Below are positions 33,218 to 42,557 of a stretch of 52,401 bases of DNA, in pieces. The stretch is from an uncultured Desulfocapsa sp. (GTDB lineage: Bacteria > Desulfobacterota > Desulfobulbia > Desulfobulbales > Desulfocapsaceae). A program made the translations under genes and the position numbers. The notes below the pieces were generated by a model. It had not been told where the DNA came from. It searched no databases and saw nothing but the letters and a program-made list of their open reading frames with translations. The DNA is taken from positions 1 to 52,401 of the forward strand of contig CAMZKT010000021.1 in NCBI GenBank assembly GCA_947311435.1. The letters are read 5' to 3'. The first letter of the stretch is position 1; each line of letters begins with the position of its first letter.

Positions 33218-33883
33218 TCATGTGAAATATCGAGTGAACGAGCCCACCTTCTCACGCGGGGTACGGTAGCTGTTTATAACTGCTTTTTTATCTTCATACC
33301 CAAGTGCCATACCACAAACTAAAATAGAGTCCTGCGGATAGCTGAGTTCTTTTTTGATTATTTCAGGGTAGTCGGCAAGTGATGCCTGTGGACAGGTTGA
33401 TAGATCCAGATCCAGAGCAGCCAGCATAATAGATTGTAAAAACATACCGTAATCAATAAAGGATCCTGTTTGCATGCTTGAATCCATGAAAAAAAGAAGC
33501 ATAACCGGGGCATCAAAACAACGGTAGTTTGCTGCCCATTGTTTAAGACGGCGCTGTTTGTCGCGGCGTGCAATTTTTAAGGTGTTATACATGAGCTGTC
33601 CACATTGAATACGCCTGAGTTTGTATGGGTTTTCCCATACCTCCGGGTAATACTGATAGTCAGCTTTCCCTCTCTCTCCCGCCCAGAAACCTTGTTCGAT
33701 TTGTGCCTGGAGTCTTTGTTTTGTCTTACCGGAAACAACCGCCACTTGCCAGGGTTGAATGTTGGCGCCGGACGGTGAATTGGCAGCCATTGAAAGAAGT
33801 GTGTCGATTTTTTCCTTCTCAACGTCACGTTGAAGAAACGCACGTACTGATTTTCGCTGTTTCAGAGATTTTGTAATGTTCAT
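33218..33883 (-). CDS. Nitroreductase family FMN oxidoreductase
   Basis: 221 residues. FMN-binding signature RKSVRAFLQRDVEKEKID near the N-terminus, then the SPSGANIQPWQ motif (about 37-47) and GMALGYED near the C-terminus. These NAD(P)H-dependent enzymes reduce nitro-aromatics, quinones or flavins; the physiological substrate is not predictable. It is convergent with the thioesterase gene (40-nt gap) and is the last gene of the minus-strand run that starts near 40556. Confidence 0.85.
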   Translation of the reverse strand: MNITKSLKQRKSVRAFLQRDVEKEKIDTLLSMAANSPSGANIQPWQVAVVSGKTKQRLQAQIEQGFWAGERGKADYQYYPEVWENPYKLRRIQCGQLMYNTLKIARRDKQRRLKQWAANYRCFDAPVMLLFFMDSSMQTGSFIDYGMFLQSIMLAALDLDLSTCPQASLADYPEIIKKELSYPQDSILVCGMALGYEDKKAVINSYRTPREKVGSFTRYFT

Positions 33884-34004
33884 GGATGAGTTTGCTAGTC
33901 TGGTTGATGGAGATAAAGGTTGAACGAAAGTGTTGTCGGATGAGGTGTTACCATAGTCGATCTAATACTCTATTGCCTGGATACGGTATTAAAAGCTCGT
34001 CGCA

Positions 34005-35426
34005 TTAATTCTGCTTGCTATTGATAAGTGCGTCTCGGTTCCCTGGGGAGGAATAGTGTGTGCTTAATATGGGTTTCACCTGGTGAAAAAGGGTAGACGC
34101 TGTTTTCCCGCCTTCTGTATTTGGAAATGAACTGCCAAGTATTGAGGATAGGATTTTCCTGTATTCGAGGTTTTCTGCAGGGCCGCTTGGGAGGAGGCGC
34201 CCCCTGGGACAGCGTATAATTATTTGTGCAACGATTAGTTTTTGCAGGCTGTTAAAAAGGAGGGAGGCCGAGTATGCGGGGCAGCGTGCGGGAAGAGTCT
34301 TGTCCCGAAGCTCTCTCATGTTTGTATAGGAAGCATATACTGCATTAAGGATATCGAAAGCGGCACTGAGTTGTTCAAGGGGAGAGTGGTGCTGTCTTTT
34401 TAACTGGTAGCTGCGTTGTTTCTGGCAGGCAAAAGCAAGCTGTGCGCCACCGAGGATAAAAACCCAACTAAGAAACATCCAGATAAGAAAGAGTGGCAGG
34501 GTCGCGAAGGAACCATAGATTGCATTGTATCGTGCAACACCAACCTGAAGGCCGATGTAAAGGTTTTGAACGATAAACCAAAGTGTCCCAGCAAAAAGTG
34601 CACCTATGAGAGCGGGGCCAGCTTTGACGTTAGTGTTGGGAAAAAAAATATAGATTAAAAACAACGTGAGTGTGATAAAAAAAAGAGGAATGAACAAGAG
34701 TAGGATGGCTTGTGTCAGGGTTCCTGGGAGAAGAGTCATGACTTTGGTGAGTAGTGTATCATTTTTAAGCACTGCGTTTGCTGCAAAACCAAAATTGATG
34801 GAAAGGGGCATGAGGACAAGGAAGGTGAGATAATCTGTTATTTTACGTAAGAGAGATCTTCCGGCAGGGACATGCCATATGGTGTTCATTGAACTTTCAA
34901 TGTTACTCAAAACAAGAATTGCACTGAGGAATACACCGAGTACGCCAATGGTTCCAAGTGTGGCAAAATCTGTTTTGTCAACATAGTTGAAAATCTGATC
35001 GGCTGCTAATCGAAGTCCGGCGGTGACAGAGGTTTGTTCTGCAGCTGGGTCATTAATGGTATCAGAGGATGTCAGATTTCCATTGGTGAAACTGTCGGGA
35101 AAACTGAAATGGGTGAGAGGGGTGGTTTCCTCCAGAGTGTCAAGGTAGCTGTATACCACCTGCTGTAGTTCTGTTCCGCCGCCAAGCCCTTTTATTACTG
35201 CGGTGCTCATGGCGAGCATGGGGACCAGCGACAGAAGAATGGTGTAGGTTAGTGCGCTTGCACGGATGTTAAGGAAGTTGTTAGCGAATTCTTTAAACGT
35301 GATAAGGAAAATCCGTATGAGGATGTGAGTTTTTTTTAATAGAAAAGAGGTGTCCTGGCAGGGGGCGTCTGCCCAGTTAATTAGTCGGTCAATGATGGGT
35401 GTTTGTCTAATTTTTTGTTGTGTCAT
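34005..35426 (-). CDS. YihY/BrkB family inner-membrane protein
   Basis: 473 residues, about six membrane helices between roughly 35 and 330. The family motif [24 protein letters not shown] is near residue 55, followed by the [27 protein letters not shown] segment and [47 protein letters not shown] (families formerly called RNase BN). A roughly 150-residue cytosolic C-terminal domain follows. The role in bacteria is unsettled. Its start overlaps the end of the hybrid kinase gene by 20 nt, which suggests coupling. Confidence 0.88.
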   Translation of the reverse strand: MTQQKIRQTPIIDRLINWADAPCQDTSFLLKKTHILIRIFLITFKEFANNFLNIRASALTYTILLSLVPMLAMSTAVIKGLGGGTELQQVVYSYLDTLEETTPLTHFSFPDSFTNGNLTSSDTINDPAAEQTSVTAGLRLAADQIFNYVDKTDFATLGTIGVLGVFLSAILVLSNIESSMNTIWHVPAGRSLLRKITDYLTFLVLMPLSINFGFAANAVLKNDTLLTKVMTLLPGTLTQAILLLFIPLFFITLTLFLIYIFFPNTNVKAGPALIGALFAGTLWFIVQNLYIGLQVGVARYNAIYGSFATLPLFLIWMFLSWVFILGGAQLAFACQKQRSYQLKRQHHSPLEQLSAAFDILNAVYASYTNMRELRDKTLPARCPAYSASLLFNSLQKLIVAQIIIRCPRGRLLPSGPAENLEYRKILSSILGSSFPNTEGGKTASTLFHQVKPILSTHYSSPGNRDALINSKQN

Positions 35427-37566
35427 AATGATAGAGCCATTTATCCAGCATGTTAAAAATTAAATCTCGTTTGATCGGCTTGGTGATGTAGTCATTCATG
35501 CCCGCTTCCAAGCATAGTTCTCTATCTCCCTTCATTGCATTGGCTGTCATGGCAAGAACCGGGATATCTTTGAATCCCTGTCTTCTGAGCTCTCTTGTGG
35601 CTTGGTAGCCGTCCATTTCAGGCATTTGCACATCCATAAAGATTATGTCAAATTCGTCAGGACTGGTTGTGAATTTTTCCACCGCTATCTTTCCGTTTCC
35701 TGCAACTACTACTTGGTATCCAGCTTTTGTCAGTATCATATTTGCCAGTTTCTGATTTACCGGATTGTCTTCGACCAGTAAAATACGAATGGAGTGTTTG
35801 ATTTCCTCCCTTACTGAATATTGGGTTACCAGCGTCTTCTCGGAAGTTTTGTCGCTCGTGTCATAGGCATTTCCCAAGGTTTTCGAAAGAGTGCGGAGCA
35901 GGATATCTCGTCGCGCCGGTTTATTTAGAAATGCGGTAAATCCGATATTCTTACATTTCCTGGCAATTTTCTCGGTAGTAGATGTGTAAGCAAGAAGGGG
36001 AATATTCTTGCGCTTTAGGTCAGAGGAGCGAATCATCTTAGCCAGTTCAAATCCTGTAAGAACAGGCATTTGTAAGTCAATGATTGCTAAATCAAAAGGA
36101 TTGCTTTCCTGCTCTGCTGTTATTAAAGCATCCAGGGCCAAGGTCGCATCCTGAAGAGTCGTAGCGTTTATTCCAGCTCTTGTTAAAACATGCATGAGGA
36201 TCTCATTGTTGGCAGTGTTGTCGTCGACAATAAGTATCCTTGTTCCTTTTAGGTCGAGCTGTTGTAGTGTTTTTATATGCGATACTGTTGACTTGCGCAT
36301 CGTTGCAGTGAAGTGGAAGGTGGAACCTTTTCCTTTAATGCTGTCCACCCAGACTTTGCCGTTCATGAGATCTGCGATTTTCCGGCAAATAGAGAGGCCG
36401 AGTCCGGTTCCTCCATATTTTCGTGTTGTCGTTCCGTCCTCCTGTTTAAACGCTTCAAAAATTGACTTGAATTTCGAGGGGTCTATCCCGATTCCGGTAT
36501 CCCGAATAAGGCAATGGAGCTTGATACATTTTTCATCTTCCTCTTCAACATTTATTGTGAGCTCCAGTTCCCCCCTTTCTGTGAACTTTGCAGCGTTTCC
36601 GAGCAGATTCACAAGAACCTGCCGGAATCGTCCCGGATCACCACTGACGTTAGCGGGGAGTTTGTCATCAATTCTGCACAGAACTTCAATGGGTTTCCCT
36701 GCAACACGCGGTCGCACTAATTCACAGACATCATGTGCAGTGATTTCAGGGTCAAAATCAATATATTCAAGACTCATTTGGCCTGCTTCTACTTTTGAAA
36801 AGTCAAGTATGTCATTGATTAGCCCAAGCAGTGCTTCACCGCTTCTTTTGATTGTTTCAGCGTAGTCTCTCTGTTCTTCGTCAAGAGCAGTGCCTAGAAG
36901 CATTTCAGTAAAACCAATGACTCCATTCATAGGAGTTCGTATTTCATGACTCATTGAAGCCAGAAATTGGCTTTTTGTAACTGAGGCTGCTTCTGCTGCT
37001 ACTTTTGCTTCTCGTAGTTGTTTGGTTTGTACTGCGATCTCTCTTTGCAGGGTGCGTGAGTAATTCTCCTGTTGTTCCTGGATAATGCGGTAACTTTTTT
37101 CATTCTCTTCCAGTGTGGCCTGATATTTTATCTCAAGTACAGAAAACTTTCGTTGGAACTGCTTTTTTTGGATCTCAAGCTTCTTGTAAGCAATGAGTTT
37201 TTTCTGACGACTGTTAAAGAGTTCACAGCAGAGCAGGAGAATGGTGTCGGATTGTGGTTGAGGAGACTCCAGAGGAAATTTGAAGTAAAGAGTCGATTTT
37301 ATAGTAGGCAGGGCGACCGCGTTCCACAGAATCTCTTTTGTACTAACAATGTGGTGCGTTTTGTTGTTGGTTGCAAGAAGGTACTGAAGACTCTTAATTT
37401 CCGATGCAGGGAGACTGTAAATCTTCGTGTTACTATGTTGTCTGCCATCCTGTTCAATACAAACGCAAATGCTGTCGGGGATAGAATCGTGAATCATTTG
37501 CAATAAGTGGTCAATCTCTTTTTGAAAAGAAGTAACCGTGTCAAAAATAGAGAAATTGTCTGCCAT
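35407..37566 (-). CDS. Hybrid histidine kinase with two receiver domains
   Basis: 719 residues from the ATG at 37566, preferred because GGAGG lies upstream; an ATG at 37584 overlapping the HDOD gene is an alternative. Residues 1-115 look like a small sensory (GAF-like) domain. A coiled coil (about 120-195) leads to HisKA with H207 ([12 protein letters not shown]), then the ATPase domain ([26 protein letters not shown]). Two receivers follow: the first ([21 protein letters not shown]) and the second ([22 protein letters not shown]), both with their acceptor Asp. No membrane helix, so it is cytosolic. It lies directly after an HDOD gene, which suggests a shared signalling role. Confidence 0.9.
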   Translation of the reverse strand: MADNFSIFDTVTSFQKEIDHLLQMIHDSIPDSICVCIEQDGRQHSNTKIYSLPASEIKSLQYLLATNNKTHHIVSTKEILWNAVALPTIKSTLYFKFPLESPQPQSDTILLLCCELFNSRQKKLIAYKKLEIQKKQFQRKFSVLEIKYQATLEENEKSYRIIQEQQENYSRTLQREIAVQTKQLREAKVAAEAASVTKSQFLASMSHEIRTPMNGVIGFTEMLLGTALDEEQRDYAETIKRSGEALLGLINDILDFSKVEAGQMSLEYIDFDPEITAHDVCELVRPRVAGKPIEVLCRIDDKLPANVSGDPGRFRQVLVNLLGNAAKFTERGELELTINVEEEDEKCIKLHCLIRDTGIGIDPSKFKSIFEAFKQEDGTTTRKYGGTGLGLSICRKIADLMNGKVWVDSIKGKGSTFHFTATMRKSTVSHIKTLQQLDLKGTRILIVDDNTANNEILMHVLTRAGINATTLQDATLALDALITAEQESNPFDLAIIDLQMPVLTGFELAKMIRSSDLKRKNIPLLAYTSTTEKIARKCKNIGFTAFLNKPARRDILLRTLSKTLGNAYDTSDKTSEKTLVTQYSVREEIKHSIRILLVEDNPVNQKLANMILTKAGYQVVVAGNGKIAVEKFTTSPDEFDIIFMDVQMPEMDGYQATRELRRQGFKDIPVLAMTANAMKGDRELCLEAGMNDYITKPIKRDLIFNMLDKWLYHYDTTKN

Positions 37567-37573
37567 CGCTTCT

Positions 37574-38413
37574 TCAGCCTCCATACAAATCTTGTGCTCG
37601 GCTCATTTCTTCGGGGAGATCGTCAATAAGTACTTTGAACTCGTCCATGTTTTTCTGCATGTGGGTAACAATATGAGCGGGAAGCGTGGTTTTTATACCA
37701 AGGAGTGATGTGTAGCCGAGTTGTCCTGTTATATATTCTGCAATTTGGAGAATTGCTGTGAGGTCTGCAGGGTCGCCCATGCTCGTGTCGAGATGATGAT
37801 CTCGGATTGCTTTCTGGATACTCTCGGGCATGTCCCAATCCTGCGCCAGAATATAGCCAATTTCACAGTGGTTTGTGGTTAGAATTTCTTGTTCATGTTG
37901 AATTAAGGGATTTCCATCGATACAGGCTTCACACGCTGTGAGGAATTTTTCCGGTTCCACCTGTGACTCAATGATAAGACCAAAATCATGCAATATCCCG
38001 GCAAGGTATGCATCGTCGCCATTTTTCCCGAAAATTCGTTCCGAAATCATTTTTGCACAAATGGAGACTGCTGCACAATGGAGCCATAGTTTTTTCCGGG
38101 AAAAAATTTTGGCTTCGTCCTGTTCCTGGAAAATATTTTTCAGTGCATCTGTAATTGCAAGGTTGTGGAGGTTTTTCATACCCAGGAAGGCAACGGCTCT
38201 GCCAATGGAGTCCACCTGTCGGGTCAATCCGTACAATGGGGAGTTTACCAGCCGCAATAAGCGTACTACCAGAATAGGATCCATTTTGATAACATCTTCA
38301 AAATCCTTCATGGTAGAATCTTCGTCTGCAATAAGCCGGGATAAATGAGTAACCACATGAGGGAGGGTTTGAATGTCTGTAAATTTTCTGATTAACAGTT
38401 TGGCGTTACTCAT
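37574..38413 (-). CDS. HDOD domain signalling protein
   Basis: 279 residues. The HDOD signature is complete over most of the length: [104 protein letters not shown] proteins are non-catalytic relatives of HD phosphohydrolases found in bacterial signalling and often encoded with sensor kinases, as here. It is 7 nt upstream of the hybrid kinase and 22 nt downstream of the MoaE-like gene. Confidence 0.9.
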   Translation of the reverse strand: MSNAKLLIRKFTDIQTLPHVVTHLSRLIADEDSTMKDFEDVIKMDPILVVRLLRLVNSPLYGLTRQVDSIGRAVAFLGMKNLHNLAITDALKNIFQEQDEAKIFSRKKLWLHCAAVSICAKMISERIFGKNGDDAYLAGILHDFGLIIESQVEPEKFLTACEACIDGNPLIQHEQEILTTNHCEIGYILAQDWDMPESIQKAIRDHHLDTSMGDPADLTAILQIAEYITGQLGYTSLLGIKTTLPAHIVTHMQKNMDEFKVLIDDLPEEMSRAQDLYGG

Positions 38414-38435
38414 GTATTACCCGTAGTTGTGCGAA

Positions 38436-38801
38436 TCACTCAGCCATGATTTCTTTTTTTGTCAGCGCTTCTGCCTTAACCCGGTCAAGCAGTTCTGCGA
38501 GTACGGGCTTGATGTTTTCTCGAATATCCCCCGCAACAATGAGAAAAAGCAAGTCGTCACCGGGTTGGAACTGTCCACTGTTCGCTTCAATAACAATCTC
38601 AAAAATCCCTTCACGTTTCATAAGTTCTTGGCGGATAGTTTCTATTTTTTTTGAGTCAGGGCTGACCTCCAAGGCTGCCACGCTTTTTTTTGTGTTTCGG
38701 GACCAACTGCGAACTGTTCCATTATGGATGAGAATCATCCCCACATTGTCTACAAAACCTGGTAGTTTCTTCATTTCTGCGATACGTTTTGAAATGTCCA
38801 T
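38436..38801 (-). CDS. MoaE-like protein
   Basis: 121 residues from the ATG at 38801, preceded by AAGGAGATTCA, an excellent ribosome-binding site that overrules a longer open frame. The core resembles MoaE, the large subunit of molybdopterin synthase: DNVGMILIHNGTVRSW, then VAALEVSP, then SGQFQPGDDLLFLIVAGDIRENI and the two Lys of LLDRVKAEALTKKE that correspond to catalytic/binding Lys of MoaE. It is shorter than E. coli MoaE (150). Similar short forms occur in sulfate-reducing bacteria (recalled). No MoaD is encoded nearby, and the neighbours are signalling genes. Confidence 0.65.
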   Translation of the reverse strand: MDISKRIAEMKKLPGFVDNVGMILIHNGTVRSWSRNTKKSVAALEVSPDSKKIETIRQELMKREGIFEIVIEANSGQFQPGDDLLFLIVAGDIRENIKPVLAELLDRVKAEALTKKEIMAE

Positions 38802-38845
38802 TGAATCTCCTTGTGGATTACTTGTTGCTGAAGCTTGTGTCTCCG

Positions 38846-39028
38846 TCAGATAGTTTTGATGATCGGAATGGCGAGCCATTGTGATGAGTGGAGGCTGTTA
38901 AAGTCAAGTGAAGCATTGTATTTTTTCAGTAACCAGAGGGGACGGTCAAACTTGTTTTTACAAATCGTCCAAATTGTATCACCCTCTTTAACTCTGTATG
39001 AGTTTACCTCTACTATAGTTATATACAT
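38846..39028 (-). CDS. LysM module, likely C-terminal part of the upstream transglycosylase
   Basis: 60 residues in a frame one position off the transglycosylase frame. It contains one LysM domain (SYRVKEGDTIWTICKNKFDRPLWLLKKYN, then LHSSQWLAIPI). It overlaps the last 41 nt of the transglycosylase gene. If the A5 run at 39031-39035 (T5 on the coding strand) had four bases, both would be one protein. I see no good ribosome-binding site for separate translation. So it is a frameshifted module, a sequencing error, or a separately translated peptide. Confidence 0.55.
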   Translation of the reverse strand: MYITIVEVNSYRVKEGDTIWTICKNKFDRPLWLLKKYNASLDFNSLHSSQWLAIPIIKTI

Positions 39029-40556
39029 TGAAAAAGTCTTCTTCGCTTTTCATGTGATAATCAAAGCGTTTTTCGTCAAAACTTTTGGCGGAGAACTGGT
39101 TGGAAATTGTTTTGGTCTTTTTTAATACAGGCCTGCTTTTTTTGTTGTCAGTAAGTGTCGGAAGGTCTGATCTTCTTGTCTTCGTCGGGTAACGCTTTTT
39201 GAGCTTTTGTTGGGATAAGGAAAGTGTAACTACCTGGTTGTTTGAGTTTGTGTTACGAGGGATTCGAAGGCTTTGTCCTACGAATATAGCGTTGTTTTTT
39301 TTGAGGGAATTTGCCTTACGCAATGCCGCAAGGCTGATTTTGTGAGTGCGAGCTACCTTGCCTGCTGTATCTCCTTTTTGAACACGATAAAAAAGAGTAG
39401 GTTTTTGCTTCTTGTGAAAAAAATGGGAGGGAATAGTGGCGAGTAGTGTTCTGTTCCGATTGTTTACGGGCAAGTGAATGGTGTAGTCTTTGGGGATGTA
39501 CTTGTCGCCCTGAAGTATGGGGTGTCTGAGTGCCGGGTTCATTTTTTTCACAGCATTGAGAGAAATATTAAAATGCTTACAGAGATCATGAACAGAGATA
39601 TATTCTGGGAAACGAAACCGCAGTCTGGGGAGTGGCTTGTCCAGTTGGATGTCTGGATCCTTTTCAAGTCGTTTTGCGACACGTTTGGCGGCGAGGAATT
39701 CTGAATAAAAATTGCGGGAAGCAAATTTAAAATACCCCTGAGTATAGTGCAGGAAGATTTCTTCATAACGCAAGTAAGCCATTTTTGCACGCAACATTCC
39801 AGCAGTTCCATAGTTGTAAGCTGTAATAGCTAAAGGCCAATTTCCCAGTAGCTCGAAGTTTGTCTTCAGGAGTTGAATAGCCGCATGGCTTGCACGAATA
39901 GGGTCTTGTCTTTCATCAAGTGCGTGGTTGATTGTGAGGAATCGCTTTCCGGTGGAACGAGTGAATTGCCAGATTCCCGAAGCACCAACTTTTGAATATG
40001 CCTTTAAGTTAAATGATGATTCAATATGGGGAAGATAGGCTAAATCAAGGGGTAATCCGTTTTTCTTTAGTATGCTTTTTATCTCTGCCATATAAGCACC
40101 TGATCGTATAACACCTTCCAGAAAACGGTCTTTTTGGCCAACCTGGATACGAACGGAGTTCGCTGCTTCTCTAAAGCGTTTAGGACTGACTCTGCCGAAA
40201 AGAGACGCAATACGTTTTTCCTCGATAGTGACTGGTGTTATTCCCTCTGCAAGTTTGTTGAGGATTGTAACATATTTTTTTCTGACTTTTTTAAAAAGAG
40301 GTTTGTTGAATTGTGAAGAACCGGGAATCTTGTGGTTGAATATGGGGATTACCTCATAGACTATTCCAAGGTTGTATGAATCATGAACTACAGCCTGGCT
40401 GGTTGAGTAGCGTCCATAAATTGTTTCCCAGAATCGCACATTGTTGTCAATAACAGGGTAGAGGGGAAAGGGAGGGGCTGCAAGGCACAGATTGGATTGA
40501 AGAAGAAAAAAGAATAGAAAACAAACACCGGATATTTTATGAAGGAGAGTGAACAT
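38988..40556 (-). CDS. mltD: MltD-like lytic transglycosylase with LysM domains
   Basis: 522 residues from the ATG at 40556, where the signal peptide begins (MFTLLHKISGVCFLFFFLLQSNLCLA); the longer frame upstream is not protein-like. The transglycosylase domain (about 140-300) has catalytic Glu179 in YLPHIESSFN and the GASGIWQF motif. Two LysM domains follow, at about 375-425 (ISVHDLCKHFNISLNAVKKMNP) and about 445-490 (YRVQKGDTAGKVARTHKISLAALRKAN). It cleaves peptidoglycan in the periplasm. The last 10 or so residues (NVYNYSRGKLIQS) look like read-out of a wrong frame; a third LysM continues in the neighbouring frame. Confidence 0.85.
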   Translation of the reverse strand: MFTLLHKISGVCFLFFFLLQSNLCLAAPPFPLYPVIDNNVRFWETIYGRYSTSQAVVHDSYNLGIVYEVIPIFNHKIPGSSQFNKPLFKKVRKKYVTILNKLAEGITPVTIEEKRIASLFGRVSPKRFREAANSVRIQVGQKDRFLEGVIRSGAYMAEIKSILKKNGLPLDLAYLPHIESSFNLKAYSKVGASGIWQFTRSTGKRFLTINHALDERQDPIRASHAAIQLLKTNFELLGNWPLAITAYNYGTAGMLRAKMAYLRYEEIFLHYTQGYFKFASRNFYSEFLAAKRVAKRLEKDPDIQLDKPLPRLRFRFPEYISVHDLCKHFNISLNAVKKMNPALRHPILQGDKYIPKDYTIHLPVNNRNRTLLATIPSHFFHKKQKPTLFYRVQKGDTAGKVARTHKISLAALRKANSLKKNNAIFVGQSLRIPRNTNSNNQVVTLSLSQQKLKKRYPTKTRRSDLPTLTDNKKSRPVLKKTKTISNQFSAKSFDEKRFDYHMKSEEDFFNVYNYSRGKLIQS

Positions 40557-40721
40557 GTTCAGTGGAGGAGTTCCCGCTACCAGGGCTCCCCGTAAGGTAA
40601 AGGCCCACTTTTCGAGGGACAGTAAATGGTATATGAAAAAAAATACTTTCATTGTTAGTTAGTAGTTGGAAAATTAAGTATCGTTACCCTCTGTTGTACA
40701 TTTAATCATAAGGAGTCGTTG

Positions 40722-41207
40722 ATGTATAGGCCTATCTTAGCTACGCTGGGTTTTATCCTTTCAGAAAACAAGAAGTCTGTGTTGCTGATCCATAGAAATA
40801 AAAGGAAGAATGACCAACACTTGGGGAAATACAATGGACTCGGCGGGAAGATGGAAGCTGGAGAGGATGCCTTGGGCTGTTTAAAGCGTGAACTCATGGA
40901 GGAAGCTGGCATCCTTTGTACAGAGGTAGAGTTGCGTGGCACAGTTAATTGGCCGGGTTTTGGGAAGAATGGGGAAAACTGGTTTGGTTTTATTTTTCTG
41001 GTGAAGGCGTATCGGGGCGAGCCACATCAGACAAATGAAGAAGGTGACTTGCACTGGCGGTTGATTTCTGATCTTGAGCGATTACCAATGTGGGAGGGAG
41101 ATAAACACTTTCTCCCAATGATCTTTGATAACAATCCAAAACCATTCCATGGGAATATGCCTTATAAAGATGGGCGTCCCGTGAGCTGGACTTTTTCAAG
41201 GTTTTAG
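40722..41207 (+). CDS. Nudix hydrolase, MutT/MTH1-like
   Basis: 161 residues from the ATG at 40722 (AAGGAG 6 nt upstream; an overlapping TTG at 40719 is a less likely start). The Nudix box is complete: GGKMEAGEDALGCLKRELMEEAG fits GX5EX7REUXEEXGU. The following WFGFIFLVKAY and W-x-x-GDKHFLPM segments match the 8-oxo-dGTP/purine triphosphate diphosphatase group, which cleans oxidised nucleotides. It stands alone on the plus strand. Confidence 0.88.
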   Translation: MYRPILATLGFILSENKKSVLLIHRNKRKNDQHLGKYNGLGGKMEAGEDALGCLKRELMEEAGILCTEVELRGTVNWPGFGKNGENWFGFIFLVKAYRGEPHQTNEEGDLHWRLISDLERLPMWEGDKHFLPMIFDNNPKPFHGNMPYKDGRPVSWTFSRF

Positions 41208-41230
41208 CTGTGCTTGCAATTAAACCAATC

Positions 41231-41460
41231 AGGGGTATAATTGCTTTTTGTTAGCCAAGTAAAATGATAACCCCTCACAGGGCACCGTATCTTTTCGCGG
41301 TCACGCTGGCTTGTGTATGACTAATACACGACATCGGCTTGGCTGCGAAAACCTGCATCCCCCTGTAAGCAGCTACAGATTCAGTGGTTTTCGAATGTAA
41401 GTCGCTTACCCCTGCGAGTAGTAAGGTAAAATGTTATAAAAACATCGTATTATAATTGGA
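41231..41460. other. Intergenic region holding a nested palindromic element
   Basis: 230 nt between the Nudix and zapB-like genes. Besides the 90-nt palindrome listed separately, AGGGGT (41231-41236) pairs with ACCCCT (41270-41275) around a 33-nt loop. The region could be a dispersed intergenic repeat or produce a structured RNA. Confidence 0.4.
41277..41366. repeat. 90-nt imperfect palindrome (REP/MITE-like or structured RNA)
   Basis: Three inverted repeats share one centre near 41321: ACAGGG (41277-41282) with CCCTGT (41361-41366), TTTTCGC (41292-41298) with GCGAAAA (41345-41351), and GTGTAT (41313-41318) with ATACAC (41324-41329) around the loop GACTA. The symmetric nesting is unlikely by chance. 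It can fold as one long bulged hairpin. A dispersed palindromic repeat is the simplest explanation; a regulatory RNA upstream of zapB-zapA is an alternative. Confidence 0.6.
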
Positions 41461-41469
41461 GTGAATACA

Positions 41470-41805
41470 ATGACTGAAGAAAATGAACTTGCGCGTCTTG
41501 AGGGCTTTGTTTCTGGTCTTTTAGAGAGATTCAACGCTTTGAAGAATGATAATATAGTATTAACTGATCGTTTGGGAAGAAGGGACGAAACCATTGAGAA
41601 TCTCCAGTCTGAGCTAGCTGCCATGACGAACGAACGAGGTGAAATATCTTCAAGGGTGAACAACCTTATTGGAAAGATTGAAGATTGGGAGGTCAATAGC
41701 GAAGTGTCTGTCAAGGATGGATACGAAGAACAATCCGATGGGGATTCACATGAGAATTCTTCGGACTCTGGTTTTCAAGAGAATCACTATGACGGAGATT
41801 CCTAG
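41470..41805 (+). CDS. ZapB-like coiled-coil cell-division protein
   Basis: 111 residues from the ATG at 41470 (GGAG 8 nt upstream; an in-frame GTG at 41461 is less likely). Residues about 5-80 are a continuous coiled coil (LARLEGFVSGLLERFNALKNDNIVLTDRL pattern). The tail is very acidic and Ser/Asn-rich (about 82-111), including SDGDSHENSSDSG. Coiled-coil proteins of this type next to zapA serve as ZapB-like partners of ZapA at the division ring. The call rests on position and coiled-coil character, as the family has little sequence conservation. Confidence 0.65.
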   Translation: MTEENELARLEGFVSGLLERFNALKNDNIVLTDRLGRRDETIENLQSELAAMTNERGEISSRVNNLIGKIEDWEVNSEVSVKDGYEEQSDGDSHENSSDSGFQENHYDGDS

Positions 41806-41923
41806 GATACATAGTGTGTTTTGGGCGACCATTGCTACGAGCTGCTCAGGCAATCAAGTTTTTTGTCCTGGACAGGAGACATGCTATTTTTGAGATTTAT
41901 TTGCTTGAATAGAGGAAACTTTT

Positions 41924-42235
41924 TTGGAACGACTTGTCAGTTTTGAACTCCTGGGGATTGAGTTTTCGTTTTATACGGGTGCCCCTGAGGATGAAGTTGA
42001 AGAGATTATAACCTTGGTAACAGAACTTGTGCAGGAAAACTGCTCTTCTGGATCTAAGGGCAGCATTGCTGTGGGAAAAGTTGCAGTGCTGGCAAGTCTT
42101 AATATCGCGTCTATGTATGTAGATCTGAAACGGGATTTTAAAGAGTATAAACAGGAAAACGAAGAACGTATTGCCCATATTGGAAAACAGATAGCTGATG
42201 AATTGGCGGAAGAAAAAAAGATTTTACTCAGATAA
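41924..42235 (+). CDS. zapA: Cell division protein ZapA
   Basis: 103 residues from a TTG start, supported by AGAGGAAAC about 8 nt upstream and by MERLVSFELLGIEFSFYTGAP matching the ZapA N-terminus. The family core KVAVLASLNIASMYVDLKRDFKEY and the C-terminal coiled coil are present. ZapA bundles FtsZ filaments. The order zapB-like, zapA, 6S RNA candidate, rny matches a frequently conserved neighbourhood in Proteobacteria and relatives (recalled). The TTG start may keep expression low. Confidence 0.85.
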   Translation: MERLVSFELLGIEFSFYTGAPEDEVEEIITLVTELVQENCSSGSKGSIAVGKVAVLASLNIASMYVDLKRDFKEYKQENEERIAHIGKQIADELAEEKKILLR

Positions 42236-42390
42236 TTCATTTTTTTTTTTTGAAATCTTGCTATACTGCTTGTCTATTAATAGTTAGCTACGGTTTGCTG
42301 GTGTTTGTATCTTCACCCGAATGTGGTGCTGAAAACTTAAAATTGTAGGTTTTTTGACGGATATATGGAGGCACAAAGCAATACGTTACA

Positions 42391-42557
42391 GTTTCCCTGG
42401 CCTGTTTGTGATCGCTAGTGTTGTTGAGCCAACTCTCTTAAAAAGGGTAACTCCTCTGTTTCAGGATGGAAAATCGCTTGCGAATTACCTGAGAGAATTA
42501 TGAGTCTGCCCACCTATATTATAGGTTTGATGTTCCTGGTGACACGGCAGGGTGGGG
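42391..42557 (+). ncRNA. ssrS: Probable 6S RNA
   Basis: It lies just downstream of zapA, where 6S RNA genes are found in many bacteria. The sequence folds as one long hairpin with an open middle. The closing stem is CCCTG at 42395-42399 with CAGGG at 42548-42552, plus TGTT with GACA further in. Then come ACTC (42450-42453) with GAGT (42502-42505) and TTTCAGG (42459-42465) with CCTGAGA (42488-42494), plus a small hairpin CCTAT-ATT-ATAGG on the 3' side of the central bubble, typical of 6S. GAGCC at 42426-42430 is also in the expected region. A TTGACG box at 42354-42359 could be its -35 element; the -10 is weak. Ends are approximate. 6S RNA binds sigma-70 RNA polymerase. Confidence 0.5.

Noticed and set aside
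42301-42420. Cyclic-di-GMP riboswitch
   Set aside because: AGGCACAAAGC recalls part of the GEMM pattern, but the conserved GACGCAAAGCC context and second stem are missing.
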